Below are positions 1-7,804 of a stretch of DNA of 11,660 bases, one piece after another. How positions within the stretch are numbered: the first letter of the stretch is position 1; each line of letters begins with the position of its first letter. A program made the translations under genes and the position numbers. The notes beneath the pieces are model-generated. The model worked only from the letters and a program-made list of their open reading frames with translations, ran no database searches and had not been told where the DNA came from. This DNA is from Lysobacterales bacterium (GTDB taxonomy: Bacteria; Pseudomonadota; Gammaproteobacteria; Xanthomonadales; Marinicellaceae), in the NCBI GenBank assembly GCA_027083915.1, contig JALWML010000227.1, positions 1 to 11,660 on the forward strand. The letters run 5' to 3'.

Positions 1-18
1 GTATAACAGAGAGTATAT

Positions 19-444
19 ATGAAAATAAAAACACTATTGTTAATTTTATTATTCTGTTTGCATATTGCCAGCGCAAAAGATTCAAAGGTCGACACACAAC
101 CTCTTGTTGGAGGCATGTCATTAGAAAAAAACAATCAACTAGCCAAAGAATATAAACAACCATCAGCTTGGCTACTGGCAAACAGTTGCGCAGCTTGCCA
201 TGGCACTTATGGTGCGGAGTTCAATGATATTATTCCACCACTTGCTGGCATGAATAAAGACAAATTTATAAAGGAAATGACTAAGTTTAAAAAGCAAAGC
301 CCAAATAACTTTGTGGTCATGGGTATTATTGCACAACCTTTAACTGATTCTGAAATAAGTACAATGGCTGAATTTTTTAGTCAACAGAAACCAGTTGAAT
401 GGACAAAACTTGGTTGGAACAAAACCACAAAAAAGGATAAGTGA
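19..444 (+). CDS. fccA: Flavocytochrome c sulfide dehydrogenase, monoheme cytochrome subunit
   Basis: This is the cytochrome c partner of the sulfide dehydrogenase flavoprotein encoded next. It accepts electrons from the FAD subunit in the periplasm and passes them to other c-type cytochromes. The 141-aa product starts with a Sec signal peptide (hydrophobic residues 5-18, likely cut after ASA at residue 19). One haem site, CAACH, lies at residues 57-61, and Met101 in the context VVMGII is the likely sixth haem ligand. Only one haem motif is present. As I recall the family, the Allochromatium subunit is dihaem and the Chlorobium subunit is monohaem, so this is the short type. The ATG at 19 has an AGAGAG ribosome site 5 nt upstream. 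fccB follows after a 9-nt gap, so the two genes are surely cotranscribed. The promoter lies outside the window. The assignment rests mostly on the fccB neighbour; on its own this would be just a small class I cytochrome. Confidence 0.86.
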   Translation: MKIKTLLLILLFCLHIASAKDSKVDTQPLVGGMSLEKNNQLAKEYKQPSAWLLANSCAACHGTYGAEFNDIIPPLAGMNKDKFIKEMTKFKKQSPNNFVVMGIIAQPLTDSEISTMAEFFSQQKPVEWTKLGWNKTTKKDK

Positions 445-453
445 AGTAGAGTT

Positions 454-1773
454 ATGAAAAATAAACCACAAAACACACAATCACTTTCACGCAGACAATT
501 AATAAAGTTATTTGGAACAGGTGTAGCAACTTATGGATTATTTGGTGCTTCGGCTTTTGCAGATTCTAAAACTACGGCTCATATTGTTATTATTGGTGGT
601 GGCATAGGTGGTGCTGCCAGTGCTAAATACCTTCGGTTATTAAATAAGGATGTTAAAATAACCATAATAGAACCCAATCCAGAATACATTTTTTGCCCAG
701 GAAGCAATGAAATCATTCCTGGGTGGTCCACTTTAGAGGAGTCAACTTTTAATTATGAGACCATAAAATCTCGTTACCAAGTTAATTTGATTCATGACAA
801 AGCTAGCTTGATTGATTACGACAAAAAACAGGTTAAAACAGCAAAGGGGGATATTATTAAATACGATAAACTCATTGTTTCTCCTGGGCCAAGTTTTCAT
901 TATGAAGGCATCGAAGGCTTTAACCAACAACTCGCAGAAGGTGAATTTCCTGCCGCATGGAAAGCGGGTAAGCAAACCTTGAAATTACGCCAGCAATTGT
1001 TAGCGATGAAACAAGGTGGAACCGTTCTGATTTCTGTTCCTGCTGACCCTTATCGCTGTCCACCAGCACCTTATGAGCGGGCATCTTTTATTTCAACCAT
1101 GTTAAAAAAGATAAACCCAACAGCAAAGGTTATTATTCTTGATAATAAAAACAGCTTTATTTTTGATAATAATTTCCCCTATTATTGGAAACAACATTTT
1201 GCCTATGGAACACCAAAAAGTACCTTAGAATGGGTTTCAAAAGATATGGGTGGGGAAGTCGTTAGCTTGGATGCAAAGAACCGAAACTTAATTACCGCAG
1301 ATGGAACAGTTCATCATGGTGATGTCATAAATATCATTCCTCCTGAAAAAGCAGGTCAATTTGCTTTAGATAATGATTTGGCAGAGGGTGACTGGTGTCC
1401 TGTTGAGTTTAAAGATTTTAGCTCGACCAAACACAAAGATGTTTATGTCATAGGAGACAGTGTTGATGGTGATCCGATGCCTAAAACAGGTTTTCTAGCC
1501 AGCAATCAGGCGCGAGTAGTTGTGCAAGCCATCAATGATGAGTTGCATGGCAAAGAAATTGGCATGCCATTTTTAATTAATGGCTGTGTTGCCATGGCAG
1601 GCGAAGATTATGGCATGACCTTATCTGAAACATTTCGTTTTCAAGGTCTAGGAAAGCCTTTGGCGGAACGCTATTTTATTCCAGAACCAACAACTAATCC
1701 CGAAAAACAATTGGTCTTAGCCAATATGGCTCGTAACTGGCAAAGAACTTTTCGGAAAGATATATTCAGCTAA
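454..1773 (+). CDS. fccB: Flavocytochrome c sulfide dehydrogenase, FAD subunit
   Basis: This enzyme oxidizes sulfide to sulfur or polysulfide in the periplasm and hands electrons to FccA. The 439-aa protein begins with a twin-arginine signal (SRRQLIK, residues 12-18, then a hydrophobic stretch ending in SAFA near residue 36), so it is exported folded with FAD by Tat. A dinucleotide-binding loop, IIGGGIGGAASA, sits at residues 46-57. Comparing by memory with the Allochromatium enzyme, three cysteines fall in the diagnostic contexts: Cys81 (YIFCPGSNE) for the covalent FAD thioether, and Cys202 (YRCPPAPYERAS) and Cys378 (INGCVAM) for the redox-active disulfide. A second FAD-binding motif, VYVIGDSVD, is at 330-338. 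These residues argue for FccB rather than the related sulfide:quinone oxidoreductase, as do the Tat signal and the paired cytochrome. The stop codon overlaps the convergent lipoprotein gene by 8 nt, with no terminator visible between them. Confidence 0.95.
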   Translation: MKNKPQNTQSLSRRQLIKLFGTGVATYGLFGASAFADSKTTAHIVIIGGGIGGAASAKYLRLLNKDVKITIIEPNPEYIFCPGSNEIIPGWSTLEESTFNYETIKSRYQVNLIHDKASLIDYDKKQVKTAKGDIIKYDKLIVSPGPSFHYEGIEGFNQQLAEGEFPAAWKAGKQTLKLRQQLLAMKQGGTVLISVPADPYRCPPAPYERASFISTMLKKINPTAKVIILDNKNSFIFDNNFPYYWKQHFAYGTPKSTLEWVSKDMGGEVVSLDAKNRNLITADGTVHHGDVINIIPPEKAGQFALDNDLAEGDWCPVEFKDFSSTKHKDVYVIGDSVDGDPMPKTGFLASNQARVVVQAINDELHGKEIGMPFLINGCVAMAGEDYGMTLSETFRFQGLGKPLAERYFIPEPTTNPEKQLVLANMARNWQRTFRKDIFS

Positions 1774-2272
1774 CTTTTTTAAGTTTAAGCTTGAGCTTCT
1801 TAGCTTGAGTGATAAACCACTGTGTTAGTTCTTCTTGCTCTTGGTATAAGTTCATCATTGAACGTACGGTTGAAGTATGAAAAATAATGGGTGAGATGAT
1901 TTGCCAATGTTTATTATAATAAAATAACCATAAAGGTTCTACTGACTGTTTATTCCCCTGCGTTTTTATTAGTATTGCTACTGCCCAACGTCCTTTTTGT
2001 TTAAAAGACTTTATTGCATAATCCAATGTTTTTTGCTTAACTTGATTGTGCTGGAGTTTAAATGCTTTGAGTAATTTTTCTTTATTTCGCCAATGTAACG
2101 GCATGAAATAGAGGTTCTCGAATTCTTTGCGGCTGCCTTTTTCTAATAGCGGTTTGAATTGATTTAAGCTATCTAGCACTAAAGGTGGCGTTACTTCTGG
2201 TTTATTACAGGCATTCAGCCCTAATAAAAGCAACATAAAGAGGATTGCATATTTTTTCACTAAGTGATTCAT
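1766..2272 (-). CDS. Putative lipoprotein of unknown function, last gene of the oxidase cluster
   Basis: I do not recognise this 168-aa protein. It has a clear lipoprotein signal: a basic start, a hydrophobic run (residues 8-19), then the lipobox LNAC with the acylated cysteine at residue 22. Asn23 and Lys24 follow, so the +2 residue is not the Asp that signals inner-membrane retention; outer-membrane placement is possible. The mature part (about 147 residues) alternates helical, Lys-rich segments with strand-like stretches (VAILIKT near 93-99, PLWLFYYNKHWQII near 113-126). This pattern resembles small NTF2-like lipoproteins, but that is only an impression. There is no CxxC, His cluster or Met-rich copper motif. 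Its ATG overlaps the stop of the copper ATPase gene as ATGA, which implies translational coupling and membership of the oxidase/copper operon. A role in oxidase or copper assembly is an inference from position only. The lysine-rich C-terminus crosses into the 3' end of fccB. Confidence 0.8.
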   Translation of the reverse strand: MNHLVKKYAILFMLLLLGLNACNKPEVTPPLVLDSLNQFKPLLEKGSRKEFENLYFMPLHWRNKEKLLKAFKLQHNQVKQKTLDYAIKSFKQKGRWAVAILIKTQGNKQSVEPLWLFYYNKHWQIISPIIFHTSTVRSMMNLYQEQEELTQWFITQAKKLKLKLKKVS

Positions 2273-4818
2273 GTCTGTTGACCGTTGTTTCTCTTATTTA
2301 AACGCAATGAGTTACCAATAACAACAAAGGAACTCAATGACATCCCTAAGGCTGCAATCCACGGTGGCAAAAATCCCATTGCTGCAAATGGGATTGCTAT
2401 AATATTATAGACAATCGCCCATGAGAAATTTTGCAAGATGATATGGTGTGTATGGCTTGAGATAGCATGAACAGTAGGCAATAAATCTAAATTACTGTTC
2501 AATAACACAAAATCACTGTTTATTTGTGCAATGTCACTGGCATGAGCAAATGAAACAGAAGCATCGGCTGCTGATAAAGTTGGTGCATCGTTAATACCGT
2601 CGCCAACCATAATGACTTTATGCCCTTCACCTTTGTATTTTTTTATCCACTTTAACTTATCAACAGGTGTCATTGAGCCATAGTATTCACTAATTGATAA
2701 AGTTTCAGCTATTGGTTTAATGCTTTTAATATTATCACCACTGAGAATAATAAATTTCTTTATACCTTGTTTTTTTAGTTGTTTAATCGAAGTCTTTGCC
2801 GATTTTTTTAAAGAGTCATTTAAAACAAAGTAAGCCATTAATTGATTGTTTTTAGCAAGCCCTATTACGGTGTCTTGTTGTATTCTGATTGTATTTATCT
2901 CTTTTAATAATTCAGCAGGTATTGTCGATAACTCTGTACAAAAAGACAATTTTCCTATTTTCCATGTTTCATTAGAAATCTCACCCTGCACTCCTTTTCC
3001 TGGGAAGTTTTTAAGTTCTTTAACCTGATAAGGTTGTGATTTGTGCGCATGATAAAATGCATGGGCAATAGGATGTAATAATTGCCATTCTAAAGAGCTG
3101 GCAATATTTAATGCTTTTTCTATAGTTATAGGGTTATCTTGCGAAACAAGTTGTGTATTTTTTAATTGTGCTTTTCCTTGAGTTAAGGTTCCTGTTTTAT
3201 CAAACACTACTGTATCTGCTTGAGTAATATTTTCAAATGCAGGCATATTTAACGGCACAATTCCATGCCGTGCAAATTGACCAGAACTGATGGATAGTGC
3301 AACAGGTGTAGCCAATGCTAGAGCACAAGGACAACTGATGATGAAAACAGCAATTATTACTGGCAATAAGTGTTGACTATCATGAAAATACCAAAAAATT
3401 GCTGTCAATAAAGCAATGATGAGAATAGAAAGAACAAACCATTTGGCAACTTTAGTGGACAATAAAGCCTGTTGTGTTTTTTTCTCCTGACCTTTTTCAA
3501 GTAATGAGAAAATACTAAACAAGGTTGAATTTTGTTGATTATTCTCGACTTTCATTCTGATTCTTTGATCAATATTGCAACTGCCATTAATGAGAACATC
3601 ACCTTGTTTATGAAGGACAGGCATCATTTCACCTGTCAGCAATGATTCGTCAAAACTACTCTTGCCTTGAGTAAGGATTCCATCAACGGGAATGATTTCT
3701 CCCGGGTTGATTATAAGCTCATCACCTGGCTTCAGATCAGCTAATAAAACTTCTTTGAATTTACTATTTAACTTATCAGTTAGAACTTTAGCAGTTTTTG
3801 GAATAATTTTTAGAAGTTTATCAAGTGATTTTGCTGCAAGTAGACGCCCTTTGAGTTCATAAATTTTTGCTGCCAACATCAGAAATAAAAACATAGCAAT
3901 TGAGTCAAAATAGACCTCGCCTTTTTGTGTGACTGTGGCAACAACACTACCAAAATAGGCAACAGTTAATCCTAAAACAATCGGTACATCCATGCCAAGA
4001 TGTTTATTTTTTAAATCTCGCCAAGCAGAGATATAAAAATCAGCTCCCGCGTAAAACAGCATAACGGTAACAACAATTAAATCCGTATAACGGCCAATTC
4101 TTTCCCACAATTGTAAATTTCCAGCAGCATCATAGCCACCCATCCAATAGGTTGCAACTGCATGCATCATGACCTCCATGCCCAATATGCCTGTGAATAT
4201 CAGTCGAGTAAAGTTTTTTCTTTTCTGTTCCTTGTTTAGAATTTCTCGTTGAACTGGGTTAAAAGGGTGAGCTCTATAGCCGATTGCTTCTATTGCCTGT
4301 AAAATTTCTGATAATTTAATGAGTTCTGGGTTCCAAACCACGCGAGCTTGTTGACTGGTATAATCAACATGGACATCTATAATGCCTTTTAACTTTCTTA
4401 AGTGTTGTTCATTTAGCCAAACACAGGCGGCACAGCGTAGGTTCTCTAATAGTAAAAAAGCTTGAATATAATTAGGGTTGTCGTGACAAGGTCGAATAAA
4501 TTCTTTTTGAACTTCGCTCTTATCAAAAATACTTAATTGTTGTTGATCTTGTTTTTCACTAATTGGAAAGGCACTGGTTTGATAGCTCTTTCTGAACTGG
4601 TAGTAGTCTTCATTACCAAACTCACGTATTAATTGAGCCACAGCTTTACAGCCATGACAACAGAAGTACCGAGTTTTCCCCTGTATGTTTTCAGATAACT
4701 TTAAACCTTTATTTGGCAAACCACAATGAAAGCACGTTTTTGAAGCCTTTTGATTGTCCGTAACAAGCGACTCATTGGCTATATGTTTTTGTGAATTAAT
4801 CGTATCTTGGCTTTTCAC
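2269..4818 (-). CDS. ccoI: Copper-exporting P-type ATPase, CcoI/FixI/CopA2 type (oxidase assembly)
   Basis: This is a P1B-type ATPase of 849 aa that moves Cu(I) out of the cytoplasm. The FixI/CcoI/CtpA branch feeds copper to respiratory oxidases rather than serving general copper resistance. In order it shows an N-terminal cysteine-rich metal domain (CFHC at 29-32, CCHGC at 53-57) typical of the FixI branch, then a heavy-metal-associated domain with CAAC at 129-132. After these come paired transmembrane helices (about 203-320), the actuator TGE at 395-397, the copper-transport motif CPC at 496-498, the phosphorylated Asp540 in DKTGT, the HP motif at 582-583, GDGIND at 739-744 and C-terminal spans with SLSS near 827-830. 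All catalytic motifs are intact. The start is GTG; no in-frame ATG precedes the metal-binding domain. It lies 5 nt after the c4-like cytochrome gene and overlaps the lipoprotein gene by ATGA. No ccoNOP genes are in the window, so here it probably serves the adjacent ba3-type oxidase. Confidence 0.92.
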   Translation of the reverse strand: MKSQDTINSQKHIANESLVTDNQKASKTCFHCGLPNKGLKLSENIQGKTRYFCCHGCKAVAQLIREFGNEDYYQFRKSYQTSAFPISEKQDQQQLSIFDKSEVQKEFIRPCHDNPNYIQAFLLLENLRCAACVWLNEQHLRKLKGIIDVHVDYTSQQARVVWNPELIKLSEILQAIEAIGYRAHPFNPVQREILNKEQKRKNFTRLIFTGILGMEVMMHAVATYWMGGYDAAGNLQLWERIGRYTDLIVVTVMLFYAGADFYISAWRDLKNKHLGMDVPIVLGLTVAYFGSVVATVTQKGEVYFDSIAMFLFLMLAAKIYELKGRLLAAKSLDKLLKIIPKTAKVLTDKLNSKFKEVLLADLKPGDELIINPGEIIPVDGILTQGKSSFDESLLTGEMMPVLHKQGDVLINGSCNIDQRIRMKVENNQQNSTLFSIFSLLEKGQEKKTQQALLSTKVAKWFVLSILIIALLTAIFWYFHDSQHLLPVIIAVFIISCPCALALATPVALSISSGQFARHGIVPLNMPAFENITQADTVVFDKTGTLTQGKAQLKNTQLVSQDNPITIEKALNIASSLEWQLLHPIAHAFYHAHKSQPYQVKELKNFPGKGVQGEISNETWKIGKLSFCTELSTIPAELLKEINTIRIQQDTVIGLAKNNQLMAYFVLNDSLKKSAKTSIKQLKKQGIKKFIILSGDNIKSIKPIAETLSISEYYGSMTPVDKLKWIKKYKGEGHKVIMVGDGINDAPTLSAADASVSFAHASDIAQINSDFVLLNSNLDLLPTVHAISSHTHHIILQNFSWAIVYNIIAIPFAAMGFLPPWIAALGMSLSSFVVIGNSLRLNKRNNGQQT

Positions 4819-4823
4819 CCGTA

Positions 4824-5579
4824 TTATTTTGTTGCCGTTTTATCACTTGAGTTTTCAGTGGCATTCATCTGTGCAAAATAATTCGCCATGGCATTGATTT
4901 CATCCTGCGTTAAACTTTTTGCAATAATGCGCATGCGAGAATAGACATCATTGTGTCTTTTACCTGATTTAAACTCATTCATAGTTTGTCTAAAATAGAT
5001 TGCTTGCTGACCCGCCAATGCAGGCGTATCAGTGATGGCTCCTTGTCCTTTTGAACCGTGGCAAGCCAAACAAGGAACCAACATACGACTACCATCTCCT
5101 TGTTTGATTAAGTTTTCAATATTCTGAGTTTTAAGTGCTGTATTTAAATTTTCTTGCAACGATTGAGGCAAAGGGAATCCCGCATAATATTGAGCCAAGT
5201 CTGCCATATCTTGAGTACTTAATCTTTTTGCTAGGGTTGTCATCATGGCTGCAGGTGTTGAGTCAAGGCGTTTATGATCTTTATAATCAAGTAACTGTTT
5301 AAAAGTATAGTTTGCCGTTTGACCTGCAAGATTTGGCCAGTTACGTCCTTTGGACAATCCTTGCTCACCATGGCATAAACTACACATTTTATCTTTATTT
5401 AATTTCTCACCATTACTGGCACTGCCCGCTTTAACAAAATTTATTTGTTCGGCATCCCAAGCAATATTGGTTGATGGAGAAAAGAGTGCTTTCTTCTCAT
5501 CAGCAAAACTAGTGGTCACCGTTGTTGCCATTAGAATGAGAACACTTAAATGGTATTTAATTTTAGCTAAAAAAATCAT
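4824..5579 (-). CDS. Dihaem cytochrome c4-like protein, probable electron donor to the oxidase
   Basis: The 251-aa product is an exported dihaem c-type cytochrome. A signal peptide (hydrophobic residues 10-22, likely cut after SFA at residue 26) is followed by two class I haem domains: CSLCH at 66-70 and CLACH at 170-174. Candidate axial methionines are Met112 or Met113 in the first domain and Met216 in the second, each about 20 residues before a typical C-terminal cytochrome helix (DMADLAQYYAG and EINAMANYFAQ). Two-domain architecture of this size is that of cytochrome c4, which donates electrons to terminal oxidases in many gammaproteobacteria. The open frame extends upstream to 5654, but the ATG at 5579 is preferred: it directly precedes the signal peptide, has GGGGG 7 nt upstream, and begins 1 nt after the oxidase subunit I stop. 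The position between the oxidase and its copper ATPase suggests it is the dedicated donor linking FccAB to the oxidase; that is inferred. Confidence 0.9.
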   Translation of the reverse strand: MIFLAKIKYHLSVLILMATTVTTSFADEKKALFSPSTNIAWDAEQINFVKAGSASNGEKLNKDKMCSLCHGEQGLSKGRNWPNLAGQTANYTFKQLLDYKDHKRLDSTPAAMMTTLAKRLSTQDMADLAQYYAGFPLPQSLQENLNTALKTQNIENLIKQGDGSRMLVPCLACHGSKGQGAITDTPALAGQQAIYFRQTMNEFKSGKRHNDVYSRMRIIAKSLTQDEINAMANYFAQMNATENSSDKTATK

Positions 5580-5580
5580 C

Positions 5581-7248
5581 TTAATACCCCCAACCAATGG
5601 ATTCTGGTGTACCAATAATCCAAAACTGAAGAACAGGATATCCATAACTCGCAATAAGATAAATAAGCATTGTCCAATTCCAAAAAGATAAGCTATTTAG
5701 AATGTGCGGGACATGAAAGGGAGGATGAATGGCTTGAGCGTATTCAACCAGTCTATCTTTATCATTGGCCTGAGGCTGGGTTCTATTCATTAGTAAAATA
5801 AACAGAAAAATCAGTCCTGAGAGTAAGAGAATAAGAGCGCCAATATTCATCATGTACATGGAGAAGTCCCATGTCTTAACTAACTCAGAGGCTTGTTCAT
5901 AAGCCTTTACCGAGTCGATGCGTCTGGGTTGTCCAATAATGCCCAGATAATGCCAAGGAATAGTGGTAATCCACATGCCGATAAACCATAGCCATAATTG
6001 TAGATTTGCCAGTTTTTTGGAAAATAAACGACGACCTGTAATTTTAGGCCACAGCCAATAGGCTGCTGCAAAGTACATAATAACAGTTGTTCCACCATAA
6101 ATCAGATGAAAATGCCCTGGAATCCAAGCAGTATTATGTACCAGTGAATCAAGTGAATAAGAAGCATTAATAACACCGCCCCAACCACCAACAGTTAACA
6201 TAAGTAATGATAAGGTTCCTGCCAGAACAACAGGGTTTGAAAAATCAAGTGTTTTCATCCAACCAAATAAACCTTTGCCACCACGTAACCGTCCAGCTAT
6301 TTCCATGGAAGCAATAATAGTGAATCCAGTGAGAAAAGTAGGTACAGCGACCATAAAAGTGCCAAACATATGTAGTAACTTCCAACCAGCTGCTTGCATT
6401 GGATCTACATAAAGATGGTGCATGCCAATAGGAACTGAAAAAATAAACAACATCACAAAAGCAATACGTGCCATCTTATCACTGAATAATTTTCCTCCAG
6501 CTTCTTTAGGTAAAATACCATACATGACCAGATAGGCAGGAAATAACCAAAAATAGACGATGGCATGAAGTGTCTCAGAAAATAAAGTCCGTGATAGCCC
6601 GGGATCCAATGTATCAGCCCAGCCTAATGAGGTGGGAATTAATTGGAAAACCACTTCAGAGGCAACACCTAAAGAAGTCCATAACCATAATAAGGCATTC
6701 ATAACTGTACCAAACATAATGACTGGCACAGGCTTGCCAGGATTGGCTTTTTTCCAAACAACCACAGCAACAACCATATCAACACACCAAAACCATGAGC
6801 CAATGACAAGCATTGCCGCACCAATATAAAACATGGGTTCGGCAAGTTCTGGAGGATAGAATGTATATAAAACAGAAGCTTTACCACTGAGCAATGAAAT
6901 AGAAGCTAGGGCAACACCAATAGTCGCCACCCAAAAGCCAGTCCATGAAAATTTGGGCGACCATAGCTTTTGTTTTAAGCTATTAACTGCTGTATGGTAG
7001 CCAAACCCCATAATAAAAAAAGTGCTTAAAACATACGCCATTAACACGCCATGAGAAGACACTGAGGTATAGTAAAGTTCGGTATTTTCAAGTTTTGGGA
7101 ACATGCCACTACGAGAAAGAACTTGATAAGCGCCCATTGGCAAAGCTAATCCAAAAGAAACAAAAGCAATGAAAAAATTCCAAAAAGCAAGGCGGTTAGT
7201 TGATTTAACAACTTGTTCTGATAGTTCAGGTTCTTTATGAGTTGTCAT
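5581..7248 (-). CDS. cbaA: ba3-type (B-family) haem-copper oxidase subunit I
   Basis: This is the catalytic subunit of a terminal oxidase that reduces O2 to water in the cytoplasmic membrane. The 555-aa, roughly 13-span protein carries all metal ligands: His66 (low-spin haem), CuB ligands His228, His277 and His278, and His379/His381 in PGHFH for the high-spin and low-spin haems. Tyr232 sits four residues after His228, as in the His-Tyr crosslink of oxygen reductases. By manual comparison with Thermus ba3 from memory, K-channel positions Tyr239, Tyr243, Thr304, Thr307 and Thr310 are kept, and long blocks match (GGKGLFGW, VHNTAWIPGHFHL). It lacks the A-family HPEVY motif and is not a CcoN. One oddity: the CuB motif reads SETLHAIVY, where I recall a Gly-His-Pro type motif in Thermus. 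The ATG at 7248 follows AGGAGG by 8 nt and lies inside the subunit II gene (14-nt overlap); a longer frame to 7293 lacks this support. Confidence 0.93.
   Translation of the reverse strand: MTTHKEPELSEQVVKSTNRLAFWNFFIAFVSFGLALPMGAYQVLSRSGMFPKLENTELYYTSVSSHGVLMAYVLSTFFIMGFGYHTAVNSLKQKLWSPKFSWTGFWVATIGVALASISLLSGKASVLYTFYPPELAEPMFYIGAAMLVIGSWFWCVDMVVAVVVWKKANPGKPVPVIMFGTVMNALLWLWTSLGVASEVVFQLIPTSLGWADTLDPGLSRTLFSETLHAIVYFWLFPAYLVMYGILPKEAGGKLFSDKMARIAFVMLFIFSVPIGMHHLYVDPMQAAGWKLLHMFGTFMVAVPTFLTGFTIIASMEIAGRLRGGKGLFGWMKTLDFSNPVVLAGTLSLLMLTVGGWGGVINASYSLDSLVHNTAWIPGHFHLIYGGTTVIMYFAAAYWLWPKITGRRLFSKKLANLQLWLWFIGMWITTIPWHYLGIIGQPRRIDSVKAYEQASELVKTWDFSMYMMNIGALILLLSGLIFLFILLMNRTQPQANDKDRLVEYAQAIHPPFHVPHILNSLSFWNWTMLIYLIASYGYPVLQFWIIGTPESIGWGY
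5587..5591 (-). promoter_or_regulatory. Ribosome binding site fixing the cytochrome start
   Basis: On the minus strand GGGGG lies 7 nt before the ATG at 5579 and is inside the last codons of oxidase subunit I. It supports 5579 rather than the longer frame opening at 5654. Confidence 0.6.
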
Positions 7249-7801
7249 TTGAATTTCCTCCTTTTTCAAGATAAAACTCATCTTTGGGCACAATATTAAT
7301 CATGCCATACATGGTTGCGTGACCGACACCACAATATTCATCACAAATAAGAGGGTGCTCACCTAACTTCTGAAATTCAGTTGTTATTTCAGTAACATAG
7401 CCAGGAACAATCATGGTATTCATATTACTGAAAGGAATATGCACACCATGCAATACATCAAAAGATGCCATGCGAAACTTGACAGGAGTATTTATAGGGA
7501 CTGTAATTCTTTGTGGAAAAAAGCCATAGCGGGCTGCCACCATAGTTACAACAATTTGTCTTTGTTCATTGATATGAACACCCAACTTATCTTCTCTAAA
7601 CTCTCCACCACCAACGCCAGAATCAAGGTGTAAACGTGCAGAATCAATAACCTCAACATTACTTGGAGGATGTACATTTTTAACCGCAGCATAATAAATA
7701 ATCACTCCCCACGCTAACAATAAAAATATTATTATCATGTAAATCCATTTTTTTTCTAGTGGGTCTATGTGATGTTTATCGTATTTATCCAATTCATTCA
7801 C
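7235..7801 (-). CDS. cbaB: ba3-type oxidase subunit II with CuA centre
   Basis: This subunit takes electrons from periplasmic cytochrome c into the oxidase through a binuclear CuA site. The 188-aa protein has one N-terminal membrane span (about residues 19-40) and a periplasmic cupredoxin domain. The CuA ligands are complete: His118, then CDEYCGVGHATM giving Cys153, the backbone of Glu155, Cys157, His161 and Met164. The His-to-first-Cys distance of 35 equals that of Thermus ba3 (recalled as His114 and Cys149). A short single-span subunit II fits the ba3 rather than the aa3 type. The first usable codon is a GTG at 7801, directly after the preceding gene's stop. A TTG three codons later (7792) has AAGGTG ideally placed 6 nt upstream, so the true start may be there. 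The gene overlaps subunit I by 14 nt and follows the small IIa-like gene. Confidence 0.93.
   Translation of the reverse strand: MNELDKYDKHHIDPLEKKWIYMIIIFLLLAWGVIIYYAAVKNVHPPSNVEVIDSARLHLDSGVGGGEFREDKLGVHINEQRQIVVTMVAARYGFFPQRITVPINTPVKFRMASFDVLHGVHIPFSNMNTMIVPGYVTEITTEFQKLGEHPLICDEYCGVGHATMYGMINIVPKDEFYLEKGGNSNDNS
7257..7262 (-). promoter_or_regulatory. Strong Shine-Dalgarno fixing the oxidase subunit I start
   Basis: A perfect AGGAGG on the minus strand lies 8 nt before the ATG at 7248, within the 3' end of the subunit II gene. It decides in favour of the 555-aa product over the 15-residue-longer frame. Confidence 0.85.
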
Positions 7802-7804
7802 CTT

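Noticed and set aside
742..975. Antisense open frame inside fccB
   Set aside because: It lies wholly within a gene with all catalytic motifs, has no ribosome site or recognisable domain, and its composition is that of a shadow frame. The same holds for the other frames opposite or inside the oxidase, ATPase, HdeD-like and tolC-like genes (2846-3028, 5350-5691, 5907-6098, 6632-6887, 7439-7633, 8148-8393, 10514-10711, 10982-11212).
454..1773. Sulfide:quinone oxidoreductase instead of FccB
   Set aside because: The Tat signal, the flavin-linking Cys81 context, the CPPAPYERAS motif and the adjacent cytochrome gene all point to flavocytochrome c.
1785..1810. Repeated AGCTTGAG as a regulatory repeat
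   Set aside because: It encodes the low-complexity Lys-Leu tail of the lipoprotein and is explained by repeated codons.
5581..7248. cbb3 oxidase (CcoN) or cytochrome NO reductase (NorB) identity for the oxidase
   Set aside because: A CuA subunit II is encoded next to it, the His-x3-Tyr crosslink pair and ba3-type K-channel residues are present, and no ccoO/ccoP or norC is seen. The CcoI-type neighbour alone does not make it cbb3.
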